A stretch of 64,000 bases of DNA from Nocardioides sp. W7 (GTDB lineage Bacteria > Actinomycetota > Actinomycetes > Propionibacteriales > Nocardioidaceae). The notes beneath the pieces were generated by a model, which saw nothing but the letters and a program-made list of their open reading frames with translations, did not search any database and was not told the origin of the DNA. Shown here one piece after another: positions 53,054 to 61,737 of this stretch (the first letter of the stretch is position 1; every line of letters begins with the position of its first letter). The stretch covers positions 1,302,001 to 1,366,000 of the forward strand of contig NZ_CP095078.1 in NCBI RefSeq assembly GCF_022919075.1. Reading direction: 5' to 3'. Both the position numbers and the translations under genes were made by a program.

Positions 53054-55393
53054 ATGACGGGGATCGCACCCGCTGTCGTGGAAGTCTCCGGCGGCAATCT
53101 CGTCCTGGTCATCGTCGTCGCCCTGATCGCGCTCGGCGCGCTCGCCATGGCTGCGATGTTCCGCCAGGAGGTCCTAGCCGCCGGTGAAGGCACCGACAAC
53201 ATGAAGGCCATCGCCCAGGCGGTGCAGGAGGGCGCGAACGCCTACCTGACCCGCCAGTTCCGGACGCTGGCGATCTTCGCCGGGATGGCGTTCTTCGCGC
53301 TCCTAGTGCTCCCGGCCGACGACGCCATGGTGCGGATCTTCCGCTCGGTGTTCTTCATCGTGGGCGCGGGCTTCTCCGCGACCGTCGGCTACCTCGGCAT
53401 GAACCTCGCCGTCCGCGCGAACCTCCGGGTCGCCGCCGCGGCGGAGACCACGGGGCGCGAGCCCGCCATGAGGATCGGCCTGCGGACCGGGGCGATGGTC
53501 GGCATGCTCACCGTCGGCCTGGGCCTGCTCGGCGCCAGCCTCGTGGTGCTGTTCTTCCAGGACGAGGCGCCCCACGTGCTCGAGGGCTTCGGCTTCGGCG
53601 CGGCCCTGCTCGCGATGTTCATGCGAGTCGGCGGCGGCATCTTCACCAAGGCCGCCGACGTCGGCGCCGACCTGGTCGGCAAGGTCGAGAACAACATCCC
53701 CGAGGACGACCCGCGCAACGCCGCCACCATCGCCGACAACGTCGGTGACAACGTCGGCGACTGCGCCGGCATGGCCGCGGACCTCTTCGAGTCGTACGCC
53801 GTCACCCTGGTCGCGGCGCTGATCCTCGGCTCGCAGGCCTTCGGCGACGCCGGCCTGGTCTTCCCGCTGCTGATCCCCGCGATCGGCGCCCTGACGGCCG
53901 TGGCGGGTGTCTACCTCACCCGGCCCAAGGCGGGCGAGAACGGCCTGACGACCATCAACCGGTCCTTCTACCTGTCCTCGGCCATCGCGGCGGTGGCCAG
54001 CGTGGTGCTGGCCTACGTCTACCTCCCGGGCAGCTTTGCCGAGTTCGACAACATCGCTCCCGAGCTCGCCGGCGCCGACGGCGACCCGCGCTTCATCGCG
54101 GCCGCCGCGGTCGTGATCGGCATCGTGATGTCCGCGGGCATCCTGGCCCTCACCGGCTACTACACCGGCACCGAGTACAAGCCCGTCAAGGACGTCGGCA
54201 AGACCTCGCTCACCGGCGCGGCCACGGTCATCCTGTCCGGCCTCTCGGTCGGGTTCGAGTCGGCGGTCTACACGACCCTGGTGATCGGGGCCGCGGTGTT
54301 CGGGGCCTACCTCCTCGGGGGTGCGGCCCTGACCGTCTCCCTGTTCGCGGTCGCCCTGGCGGGTTGCGGGCTGCTCACCACGGTGGGCGTGATCGTCGCC
54401 ATGGACACCTTCGGGCCGGTCTCCGACAACGCCCAGGGCATCGCGGAGATGTCGGGCGACGTCAGCCCCGCCGGCGCGCAGATCCTCACCGAGCTCGACG
54501 CGGTCGGCAACACCACGAAGGCGATCACCAAGGGCATCGCGATCGCGACCGCCGTCCTCGCAGCCACCGCGCTGTTCGGGTCGTACGCCACCTCGGTCTT
54601 CGAGGAGCTCGCCGACGCCAACGTCGGTGCGGACGAGGCCTACCTGCTCGACTTCAGCGTGTTCAACCCGGCGGTCATCGTCGGCGTCCTCCTCGGTGCG
54701 GCCGTGGTGTTCCTCTTCTCGGGCCTGGCGATCAACGCCGTCGCCCGGGCGGCGGGCGCGGTGGTCTACGAGGTACGCCGCCAGTTCCGCGAGATCCCCG
54801 GGATCATGGAGGGCACCGGCCGTCCGGAGTACGGCAAGGTCGTCGACATCGTCACCAAGGACTCGCTGCGCGAGCTGATCACGCCGGGCATCCTGGCCGT
54901 GCTGGCCCCGGTCGCGGTCGGCTTCGGCCTCGGCGTGACGGCCCTCGCGGGCTTCCTGGCCGGAGCGATCGGCACCGGCACCCTGATGGCGGTCTTCCTG
55001 GCCAACGCCGGTGGTGCGTGGGACAACGCCAAGAAGCTGGTCGAGGACGGCAACCACGGGGGCAAGGGCTCGCCCGCCCACGAGGCGACGGTCATCGGCG
55101 ACACCGTCGGCGACCCGTTCAAGGACACCGCCGGTCCGGCGATCAACCCGCTGATCAAGGTGATGAACCTGGTCTCGCTGCTGATCGCCAGCGCGGTCGT
55201 CTCGCTGAGCGTCGGCGACGACCAGAACGACCTCGTCCGCAGCCTGATCGCGCTGGTGGCGTTGGCGATCATCGCCGGGGCCGTCTACATCTCCAAGCAG
55301 CGCGCGGTCACGCTCGGCGACGACGTGCCGCCCGCACCGCCGGCGGTGCCGCCGACCACGCAGGTCGACCCGACGCCCACGGCGCAGATGTAG
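53054..55393 (+). CDS. hppA: Membrane H+-translocating pyrophosphatase
   Basis: This 779-residue pump has about 16 hydrophobic segments and couples PPi hydrolysis to H+ export. Substrate motifs are GGGIFTKAADVGADLVGKVE, DDPRNAATIADNVGDNVGDCAGM and GDTVGDPFKDTAGPAINPL. Lys489 in GNTTKAITKG replaces the alanine of K+-dependent enzymes, so it should be K+-independent. A strong AGGAGGA lies 6 bases before the ATG. A perfect hairpin follows. Confidence 0.97.
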   Translation: MTGIAPAVVEVSGGNLVLVIVVALIALGALAMAAMFRQEVLAAGEGTDNMKAIAQAVQEGANAYLTRQFRTLAIFAGMAFFALLVLPADDAMVRIFRSVFFIVGAGFSATVGYLGMNLAVRANLRVAAAAETTGREPAMRIGLRTGAMVGMLTVGLGLLGASLVVLFFQDEAPHVLEGFGFGAALLAMFMRVGGGIFTKAADVGADLVGKVENNIPEDDPRNAATIADNVGDNVGDCAGMAADLFESYAVTLVAALILGSQAFGDAGLVFPLLIPAIGALTAVAGVYLTRPKAGENGLTTINRSFYLSSAIAAVASVVLAYVYLPGSFAEFDNIAPELAGADGDPRFIAAAAVVIGIVMSAGILALTGYYTGTEYKPVKDVGKTSLTGAATVILSGLSVGFESAVYTTLVIGAAVFGAYLLGGAALTVSLFAVALAGCGLLTTVGVIVAMDTFGPVSDNAQGIAEMSGDVSPAGAQILTELDAVGNTTKAITKGIAIATAVLAATALFGSYATSVFEELADANVGADEAYLLDFSVFNPAVIVGVLLGAAVVFLFSGLAINAVARAAGAVVYEVRRQFREIPGIMEGTGRPEYGKVVDIVTKDSLRELITPGILAVLAPVAVGFGLGVTALAGFLAGAIGTGTLMAVFLANAGGAWDNAKKLVEDGNHGGKGSPAHEATVIGDTVGDPFKDTAGPAINPLIKVMNLVSLLIASAVVSLSVGDDQNDLVRSLIALVALAIIAGAVYISKQRAVTLGDDVPPAPPAVPPTTQVDPTPTAQM

Positions 55394-55405
55394 CAACGCG
55401 CCCCA

Positions 55406-55442
55406 CACGACGCCCACCCGGACGCCCCGGGTGGGCGTCGTG
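55406..55442 (+). terminator. Strong hairpin after hppA
   Basis: CACGACGCCCACCCG (55406-55420) pairs perfectly over 15 bases with 55428-55442 around a 7-base loop. It ends just before the -10 of the next gene. Confidence 0.85.
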
Positions 55443-55463
55443 CGTCGACACTAGGCTGCTCCG

Positions 55464-56936
55464 GTGAGCGACCTTCCGCACCGCCTGCGCGACGCCCTGA
55501 CGACCGCGACCTTCACCTACGACGCCGTCGCCGAGCTGCTGGGCCCGCTGGCCCACGGCGCGCTCGCCCGCAACGAGACCCGGCCCGGGGTACGCCGGAC
55601 CGGCGGCGGCTCGCCGCTGGAGACCCTGGTCCGGCTGTTCCTGCTCCAGCACCCGGTGCCGGCGGCCCAGGCCGAGGCCGCGCTGCCCGGCCTGGTCGAC
55701 CGGCTGGCGAACGAGGGGATCCTCGAGCAATCGGTGGGCGAGGTCGCCGCGCGGCTCGACGTACGCCCCTATGCGACCGACACCGCCGGTGAGGACCTGT
55801 GGGTGGTCAGCGACCTGACCCCCGGCCTCGACGGCGGACCGCAGCGGGTCGGCCCGCAGCACGTGCTCGGGATCAGCTCGGCCTCGACGTCGCTGGCCCA
55901 GCTGACCCTGCGCGACCCCGTCGCCCGCGCGCTCGACCTCGGCACCGGCTGTGGCGTCCAGGCGCTCCACCTGGCCAGGCACAGCATCTCGGTGGTCGCC
56001 ACCGACGTCAATCCGCGGGCGCTCTGGATGACCCGGTTCAACACCGCCCTCAACGACGTCGCGGACCGGGTCGAGGCGCGCGACGGGTCGTTCTTCGAGC
56101 CGGTCCGGGGCGAGCAGTACGACCTGATCGCCACCAACCCGCCGTTCGTGATCTCCCCGGCGACGGGCGAGCGGCTCGTCTACCGAGACTCCGGCCTGCC
56201 GGGCGACCGCGTCGTCGAGGACATCGTCCGGGCCGCGCCGGACCACCTCACCCCCGGCGGCTGGTGCCAGGTGCTCGCCAACTGGGTGATCGAGCGGGAC
56301 CGGCCCTGGGACGAGCGGCTGGCCGGCTGGCTCGCCGACGACTGCGACGCGCTCGTCGTCCAGCGCGAGGTCGTCGACCCCGCCCAGTACGTCGAGCTGT
56401 GGCTCAAGGACGCCGGCCACCACGGCGGGCCCGACTACGCGCACCGCTACGACACCTGGCTGTCGTGGTTCGACGAGCAGGGGATCGAGGCGATCGGGTT
56501 CGGCTGGGTCAACCTGCGCAAGCGTCCCGAGGCCGGTACGCCGGCCCGCGAGCTGCTCGACTGGCCCTACGACGTCGAGCAGCCCATCGCCCCGGCCATC
56601 GGCGCCTGGGGCGACGCGGTGGACGCGCTGGCCGACGGGGTCGGGCTCGACTCCCGCCTGAGCGTCCGCACCGACGTGCGCCAGGAGACCGTCGGCGCGC
56701 CCGGGGCCGAGGATCCCGAGGCCGTCGTCCTCCGCCAGCAGCGCGGGCTGCGCCGCGCGCGGCAGGCCGACACCGTGGAGGCGGCGCTGGTGGGCGCCTG
56801 TGACGGCGAGCTCGCAGTCGGCCAGATCCTCGACGCGCTGGCCCAGCTCCTGGAGCGGGACGCCGCGGATACCCGGACGACGTACCTCCCGGTGGTGCGC
56901 GAGCTGGTCGCCCAGGGCTTCCTCGAGCCGGCCTGA
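55464..56936 (+). CDS. Class I methyltransferase with NPPF motif
   Basis: This 490-residue protein has an N-terminal winged-helix-like region (1-140) and a Rossmann methyltransferase domain (about 140-300). The SAM loop is ALDLGTGCGVQALHLARHS and the motif IV is ATNPPFVISP. A C-terminal region of about 190 residues follows. NPPF or NPPY occurs in glutamine N5-, adenine N6- and guanine N2-methyltransferases, so it may modify protein or RNA. TAGGCT ends 6 bases before the GTG start, so it is probably leaderless. Confidence 0.85.
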   Translation: MSDLPHRLRDALTTATFTYDAVAELLGPLAHGALARNETRPGVRRTGGGSPLETLVRLFLLQHPVPAAQAEAALPGLVDRLANEGILEQSVGEVAARLDVRPYATDTAGEDLWVVSDLTPGLDGGPQRVGPQHVLGISSASTSLAQLTLRDPVARALDLGTGCGVQALHLARHSISVVATDVNPRALWMTRFNTALNDVADRVEARDGSFFEPVRGEQYDLIATNPPFVISPATGERLVYRDSGLPGDRVVEDIVRAAPDHLTPGGWCQVLANWVIERDRPWDERLAGWLADDCDALVVQREVVDPAQYVELWLKDAGHHGGPDYAHRYDTWLSWFDEQGIEAIGFGWVNLRKRPEAGTPARELLDWPYDVEQPIAPAIGAWGDAVDALADGVGLDSRLSVRTDVRQETVGAPGAEDPEAVVLRQQRGLRRARQADTVEAALVGACDGELAVGQILDALAQLLERDAADTRTTYLPVVRELVAQGFLEPA

Positions 56937-56948
56937 CCGCTCCCGATC

Positions 56949-57024
56949 GCCGAGTCAGCACTACTGGTGCTGACTCGGCCCACTACTTCTGCTGACTCGG
57001 CCCACCCGCTTCTGCTGACTCGGC
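56949..57024. terminator. Terminator hairpin and tandem units of the CCGAGTCAGCA repeat family, copy 2
   Basis: GCCGAGTCAGCAC (56949-56961) pairs with 56967-56979 around TACTG. Two further minus-strand units, CCGAGTCAGCAGAAGTAG and CCGAGTCAGCAGAAGCGGG, extend into the end of the next gene. It lies between convergent genes. The hairpin matches copy 1 near 23600. Confidence 0.8.
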
Positions 57025-57771
57025 GGCGCGGGCCCGGTCGCGCAGCCGCACCAGCTGCTCGCGGGTGGCCCCGAGCAGCACGTCGGAGCGCCAGAGCGGC
57101 AGCAGGTCGGGCACTCCTGTCGGTCGAGGCTGGGAGGAGTGGCCGCGGAACCCGCGCAGGGCACCGGAGACCTCTCGGCCTGGCGTCGACAGCGAGCCGG
57201 GCAGGCCGAGGGTGTCCTGGACCGTGCCGACCCGGCGCGAGCCGCTGGGGTGGAAGAGCCCGTTGGCCTTGCCGACCGTCCAGCAGACGCCGCCGGCCAG
57301 CAGGGCCGCGGACCTGGACTGGGTGACCCGGGCCGGTTCCTCGACCCACAGGGCGAGCAGGGCGTTCCGGAAGGCGTGGGCGGTCTCGGGGTCGAACCAC
57401 CGGTCGGCCACGATGTCGAGGAGCGTCGCCGTGGCCTCCAGGCGCTCGCGTGACTCCTGATCCGGGTAGTCCGACGGGAGGTCGGTGGCGTCGTCGGTCA
57501 GCGGCTCCGCATCGAGCGCGTCGAGGGCCGCCGGCCCGCCGCAGACCTCGGCGAGCCAGTCGAGCACCTGCACGTCGTGAGGCGGCGCGGGCGGCGGGGG
57601 CGGCGGGGGAGGCGGCGCCGGGCGATCGACGTACGCCGCCCACTCGGTGTTGGCGGCGCGCTCGTGCCAGGTGTCGACGAGGCGACCGCCGACGAAGACG
57701 AGGTGGGTGACGCGGTCGGCGAGGTCGATGCTGGAGCGGGGGTAGGGGTCGGGATCGAACCAGTCGTGCAC
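56983..57771 (-). CDS. Hypothetical protein with polyproline tract
   Basis: This 262-residue protein is not one I recognise. GGAGG lies 5 bases before the GTG, giving the start VHDWFDPDPYPRSSIDLADRV. Residues about 51-62 are a run of prolines and alanine. The C-terminal half (about 165-250) contains VCWTVGKANGLFHP and TVQDTLGLPGSLSTPG. The last residues, ESAEAGGPSQQK, are encoded by two units of the CCGAGTCAGCA repeat, so the original end has probably been replaced by repeat sequence. Confidence 0.7.
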   Translation of the reverse strand: MHDWFDPDPYPRSSIDLADRVTHLVFVGGRLVDTWHERAANTEWAAYVDRPAPPPPPPPPPAPPHDVQVLDWLAEVCGGPAALDALDAEPLTDDATDLPSDYPDQESRERLEATATLLDIVADRWFDPETAHAFRNALLALWVEEPARVTQSRSAALLAGGVCWTVGKANGLFHPSGSRRVGTVQDTLGLPGSLSTPGREVSGALRGFRGHSSQPRPTGVPDLLPLWRSDVLLGATREQLVRLRDRARAAESAEAGGPSQQK

Positions 57772-57857
57772 GGGGACCTCCGAGGTCGGGGACGGTGCGT
57801 GCCACCGTGGCACGCACCGCCCCCGGCCCGTGGAGGTCATCCACAGGCCCCGCGGAC

Positions 57858-60800
57858 TCAGACCTTGATCTTGATCTTCACCTTCGCCTTGGCGAGGTTC
57901 TTGCTGCCGCCGTAGCTGATCGTCAGCGTGTGCTTGCCCTTCTTGAGCTTCTTGAGCTTGATGACGGCCTTGCCCTTGCTCTTGGCCTTCAGGGCGGCCT
58001 TGCCGACCTTCTTCCGCCCGTCCAGGACGACGAAGGAGCCGACCGGCTTCTTCAGGCCCGCGACCTTGACCACGACCGTGAGCTTGCCCTTCTTGTAGCT
58101 CGCGACCAGCTTGGGCTTGGCCTTCGGCACCGCGACCGGCCTGCTGGTGCCGGTCGTCTCCACGCGGAACAGGTCCTCGTTGGGGTCGTCGACCGTGACC
58201 CTGAAGCTCAGCTTCCGGCCGCCGGCGACCGCCGGGACCTTGAAGCGCTGCCCGACGGAGCCGGTGCTGTAGTCGTCAGCGGCCTTGCCGTCGATGAACC
58301 ACTCGACGGAGGCGTAGTCCGTGTCGGGGGTGAAGGCGCCACCGCCCTCGGGGCGCCGCCACGACCCGAACGAGGCGGTCACGACCTTGCCCACGGCGAC
58401 CTTGCCCACTACCTTCGGTGCGGTCGCGACGATGAGCTCGGCGCGGGCGAGCATCACCTCCTCGATCGTCTCGACCGTCCGGCCCGCGATCTGCACGTCA
58501 CCGCCGGCGGTCACCACGACAGCGACGTTCTGCTCGGTCTCGTCGTCGATCAGGTACGTCGGCGCGTAGAGCGGCTTGCTGAAGTTCAGCCAGTAGGTGC
58601 CGGGCAGCACCGGCAGCCGGTAGACGCCGTGCGCGCCGAGCGAGCCCGCGCCGATCACCTTGTCCGGGCCCGAGGCGATCGACCGTTGGCGATCGGCCGG
58701 GGTGCCGTTGATTGGATCGGCCCGCACGACGACCCCGTCGAGCTCGACGGTGTCGTCGCTGACCGTGCCGACGATGTCGAACGTCTCCGTGCCCGTCGAG
58801 CGGGTCATCGGCAAGGTCGGGAGGTTGGTGACCGGGACGTTGTCGACGGTCACGTCGCGGGTCGCTGACGTGCCGACGCGGACGATCTTGGGCGTGTCCT
58901 TCCCGCCGTACTTGGTGGTCAGGTAGAGCGGCGCGGTGTTGTCGAGGTCGACGTACTCGATCTCGTAGGTGCCGACGGGCAGCGCCAGGCTGAACGTGCC
59001 GCCGGAGCCGGTGACCGCGGGCGTCACCGTGCGGGCGTCGCCGTCGACCTTCGAGAGCGCCCGGACGGTGATGCCGGCCAGGTTCGCCGGCGGGGACGCA
59101 TCGCTCGTGACGCTGCCCCCGAGGGGGAAGGTCTTCTTGCCGAGGAGGGCGCGCTCGCCGATGTTGGGATTGGCCGCGACGGGGTCGTCACCGGGGGCGA
59201 CGACCAGCGTGACGGTGCCGTCGGTGACCTGGTAGTCGGCGGGCACTGCGGGCTCGGTGCCGGGGTCGAGGTAGTAGCTGACGGGGTCGAAGGTGTCCTG
59301 CGTGAAGCCGGGGGTCGTCAGCTTGATCCGGTACCGGCCGTTGAGGACGTCGAGGTCGAACTTGCCGTCGGTCCCGGTCAGCACCGACTTCTCCGTCCCG
59401 CTGCCGCCCTGGGGCTCGGCGGTGACCGTGATCCCGCCCAGGCCCTCGTCGGCCGCGTCGACGACGGTGCCGAACAGGTTGGTCGTGCTGGTCGAGCTGC
59501 GCGGGGTCAGCGTGGTGAGGCTGAGGTTCCTGCCCCGGGGGAGGGGGTCGTCGCCGTAGGTGACGGAGCCGCCCTGGTTGATGGTCAGCCTGGTCGCGGT
59601 GGAGGCGGTGGCCCCGCCGTACCACTGGTCGTTGTAGCCGGCGCTCTTGAACTGGAGCAGGTAGGGACCGCCGATCGGCAGCCCGATGGTGTAGCCGGTG
59701 CCGGACGGGGTGACCGCGGGGACCAGCGGGGTGTCGAGCGCGTCGGGGTCGTAGGCCACGACGGTCACCCCCGTCGGAGCGGTGCCGCTCGGCTGGCCCG
59801 CGACCGCCAGGCTGCCGCTCAGCAGGTACGGCTTGCTGGGCAGCTCCATGGTCGGCAGGGATGCCGTCGGATCGCCGTTGTCGACGCGGACGCGACCGTC
59901 GGTCGTCACGGTGATCACGGAGGGGCCGGCGTTGTCCGGGTCGGCCTTGTACGACGCGGTCGGGAAGTCCTCGCCCTTGCCGAAGCTCAGCGTGTAGGGG
60001 ATGTCCGGGGTCAGCGTCAGCTCGTAGCTGCCGAGCGCCGAGGTCACGCCCTCGTCGGCCACCCCGCCGCCGGTGAGCGCGCGCACCTGGACGCCCTCGA
60101 TCGGCTTCCCCAGGGCGTCGGTCACCAGACCGCGTACGTCGGCGGGCCCGCCTGAGGCCACGCTGATCTGCGCGGTGATCGGCGCGGGCTCGAATCCGCC
60201 GCCGCGGCTGACGGTCACGACGGTCGGAGTGCTCGCGCCGCCGAGGAACGCGTCGTCGTACTGCGGGTTGGTGGTGTCCTCGTCGAAGAAGTAGAGGTAG
60301 TAGCGCCCGACGGGCAGCGGCAGCTCGAAGGCGCTCGAGCCGGCCGAGGTCTCGCGCTTGACGATCGGCTCGTCGCTCGGGTCGGGCAGCTCGCCGCCGG
60401 CGGCGTCGTACGCCCAGACGTCGACGACCCCGGCCGGTGCGCCGGCGCCCTGGACGGTGACGGTGCCGCCGACCGGGTGGTCCACGCCGACCAGGTCCAG
60501 GTCGAGGCTGGAGACGGTGCCGTCCGCGGTGCTGAGGATGCCGTCGTCCGCGACGGTGACCAGGGTCTTGAGCTGCTTGAACTCCGGCGACGCCGCGGTG
60601 TCGTCGACGGTGAGCTCGTAGGTGCCCGCGCGGGCGCCGGTGATCGTGAACGTGCCGGTTGCGGCGTCCGCCCCGGCGGTCGTCCGGACCGGCGCGGGCT
60701 GCGTGCCGCCGGCCGTGTTCGCGGCCGTCACCCGGACGTCGCCGACCCCGGCGCCGAGGGCGTCGTCCACCCGGCCGGTGATCGACCAGGTCTCGCTGCC

Positions 60801-61532
60801 GGAGAGCTGGGTGAGGGCGACGGTGCAGACCTGACGGCCGGCCGGCAGGGTGCACGGCTGGGGTGCGCCGTCGATCTCGACGGCGCCGCCGCGCGTCACG
60901 GTCAGGACCGTCTCGATGTCGGGGTACCACGGGTCGGCGTACCCGGCCGGCGCGTCGATCCGCAGGCGGTAGTCACCCTCGGGCAGGGCGAACTCGTAGA
61001 CGCCGTCGGTCAGCTCGGAGTCACGAGCGGCGAGCTCGTCGTCGTCGCCGTACGCCTCGACCGCCACGTTCGCGGGGGCGGGGGCGCCGCCCGGGCCGGT
61101 CACGACGCCGGTGATGGTGTGGAGATCCGTGGACAGCAGGGTCACGACACCCAGGTCCTCGATCGCCTGACCGTCGACGGTGACGGCGCCGCCGTCCACC
61201 ACGACCGAGTCCGGCTCGGCGCCGCCGTACCAGCCGGGTGCGTGGCCGGCGAGGGTGTAGCGCAGGCGGTAGGAGCCGTCGTCGAGGTCGAGCTCGTAGC
61301 CACCGTCCTCGTCGGTCTCGGTCCCGAGGTCGGCCTGCAGGGTGCCGCCCGCGTCGTACACCTCGACCGTCACACCCTCTAGTCCGCCGCCGTCGGTGTG
61401 GTGGACGACACCGTCGAGGGGGACAGGATCGGCGTGCGCGGGCGGAGCCCCCATCAGGGCCGTGGTGGGGACGGCGAGCACGATCGCCAGCAGGAAGAGG
61501 AGGGGGCGGAGGGCGCGGGGCAACGCGGGCAT
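57858..61532 (-). CDS. Large secreted protein with repeated carboxypeptidase-regulatory-like domains
   Basis: This 1224-residue protein starts at ATG 61532 (GGAG 5 bases upstream) with a Sec signal (ALRPLLFLLAIVLAVPTTAL, cleavage near AHA-D). About ten beta-sandwich modules of the CarboxypepD_reg/SpaA type follow, each with G-x-V-x-(D/G)-x-G-x-(P/G)-x-x-G-(V/I)-x-V and a (L/V)P-x-G-x-Y-x-(L/I) strand. Several end in W/Y-GG plus a GG(A/S)V(T/E) beta strand. The C-terminal 80 residues are a lysine-rich Ig-like domain (SYKKGKLTVVVKV, KKLKKGKHTLTISYGG). There is no LPXTG motif, so it is probably released or binds the cell surface through charge. The ligand is unknown. Confidence 0.85.
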   Translation of the reverse strand: MPALPRALRPLLFLLAIVLAVPTTALMGAPPAHADPVPLDGVVHHTDGGGLEGVTVEVYDAGGTLQADLGTETDEDGGYELDLDDGSYRLRYTLAGHAPGWYGGAEPDSVVVDGGAVTVDGQAIEDLGVVTLLSTDLHTITGVVTGPGGAPAPANVAVEAYGDDDELAARDSELTDGVYEFALPEGDYRLRIDAPAGYADPWYPDIETVLTVTRGGAVEIDGAPQPCTLPAGRQVCTVALTQLSGSETWSITGRVDDALGAGVGDVRVTAANTAGGTQPAPVRTTAGADAATGTFTITGARAGTYELTVDDTAASPEFKQLKTLVTVADDGILSTADGTVSSLDLDLVGVDHPVGGTVTVQGAGAPAGVVDVWAYDAAGGELPDPSDEPIVKRETSAGSSAFELPLPVGRYYLYFFDEDTTNPQYDDAFLGGASTPTVVTVSRGGGFEPAPITAQISVASGGPADVRGLVTDALGKPIEGVQVRALTGGGVADEGVTSALGSYELTLTPDIPYTLSFGKGEDFPTASYKADPDNAGPSVITVTTDGRVRVDNGDPTASLPTMELPSKPYLLSGSLAVAGQPSGTAPTGVTVVAYDPDALDTPLVPAVTPSGTGYTIGLPIGGPYLLQFKSAGYNDQWYGGATASTATRLTINQGGSVTYGDDPLPRGRNLSLTTLTPRSSTSTTNLFGTVVDAADEGLGGITVTAEPQGGSGTEKSVLTGTDGKFDLDVLNGRYRIKLTTPGFTQDTFDPVSYYLDPGTEPAVPADYQVTDGTVTLVVAPGDDPVAANPNIGERALLGKKTFPLGGSVTSDASPPANLAGITVRALSKVDGDARTVTPAVTGSGGTFSLALPVGTYEIEYVDLDNTAPLYLTTKYGGKDTPKIVRVGTSATRDVTVDNVPVTNLPTLPMTRSTGTETFDIVGTVSDDTVELDGVVVRADPINGTPADRQRSIASGPDKVIGAGSLGAHGVYRLPVLPGTYWLNFSKPLYAPTYLIDDETEQNVAVVVTAGGDVQIAGRTVETIEEVMLARAELIVATAPKVVGKVAVGKVVTASFGSWRRPEGGGAFTPDTDYASVEWFIDGKAADDYSTGSVGQRFKVPAVAGGRKLSFRVTVDDPNEDLFRVETTGTSRPVAVPKAKPKLVASYKKGKLTVVVKVAGLKKPVGSFVVLDGRKKVGKAALKAKSKGKAVIKLKKLKKGKHTLTISYGGSKNLAKAKVKIKIKV

Positions 61533-61737
61533 AGAAACTCCAGGGGGGAAGGCACGGGACTGGGCCATGCTGGGGGCGCGGGCGAGCGCCCGAGACCATC
61601 CTGGTGGACTTGGTACGGGAGGGCTAGACCAGTGGCGAATAGGTCTGGCGGAATGTGCCGGGACCGGCACGCGCTACCGTGACTGGCCGTGAGCCCCCCA
61701 CGGTGGGGATCCGAGGACGTACGAGGAAAGAGCAGCA

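Noticed and set aside
57577..57620. Simple-sequence GGC/GGG tract as a contingency repeat
   Set aside because: It encodes the in-frame proline run of the minus-strand protein and is not a uniform repeat unit, so slippage control is not supported.
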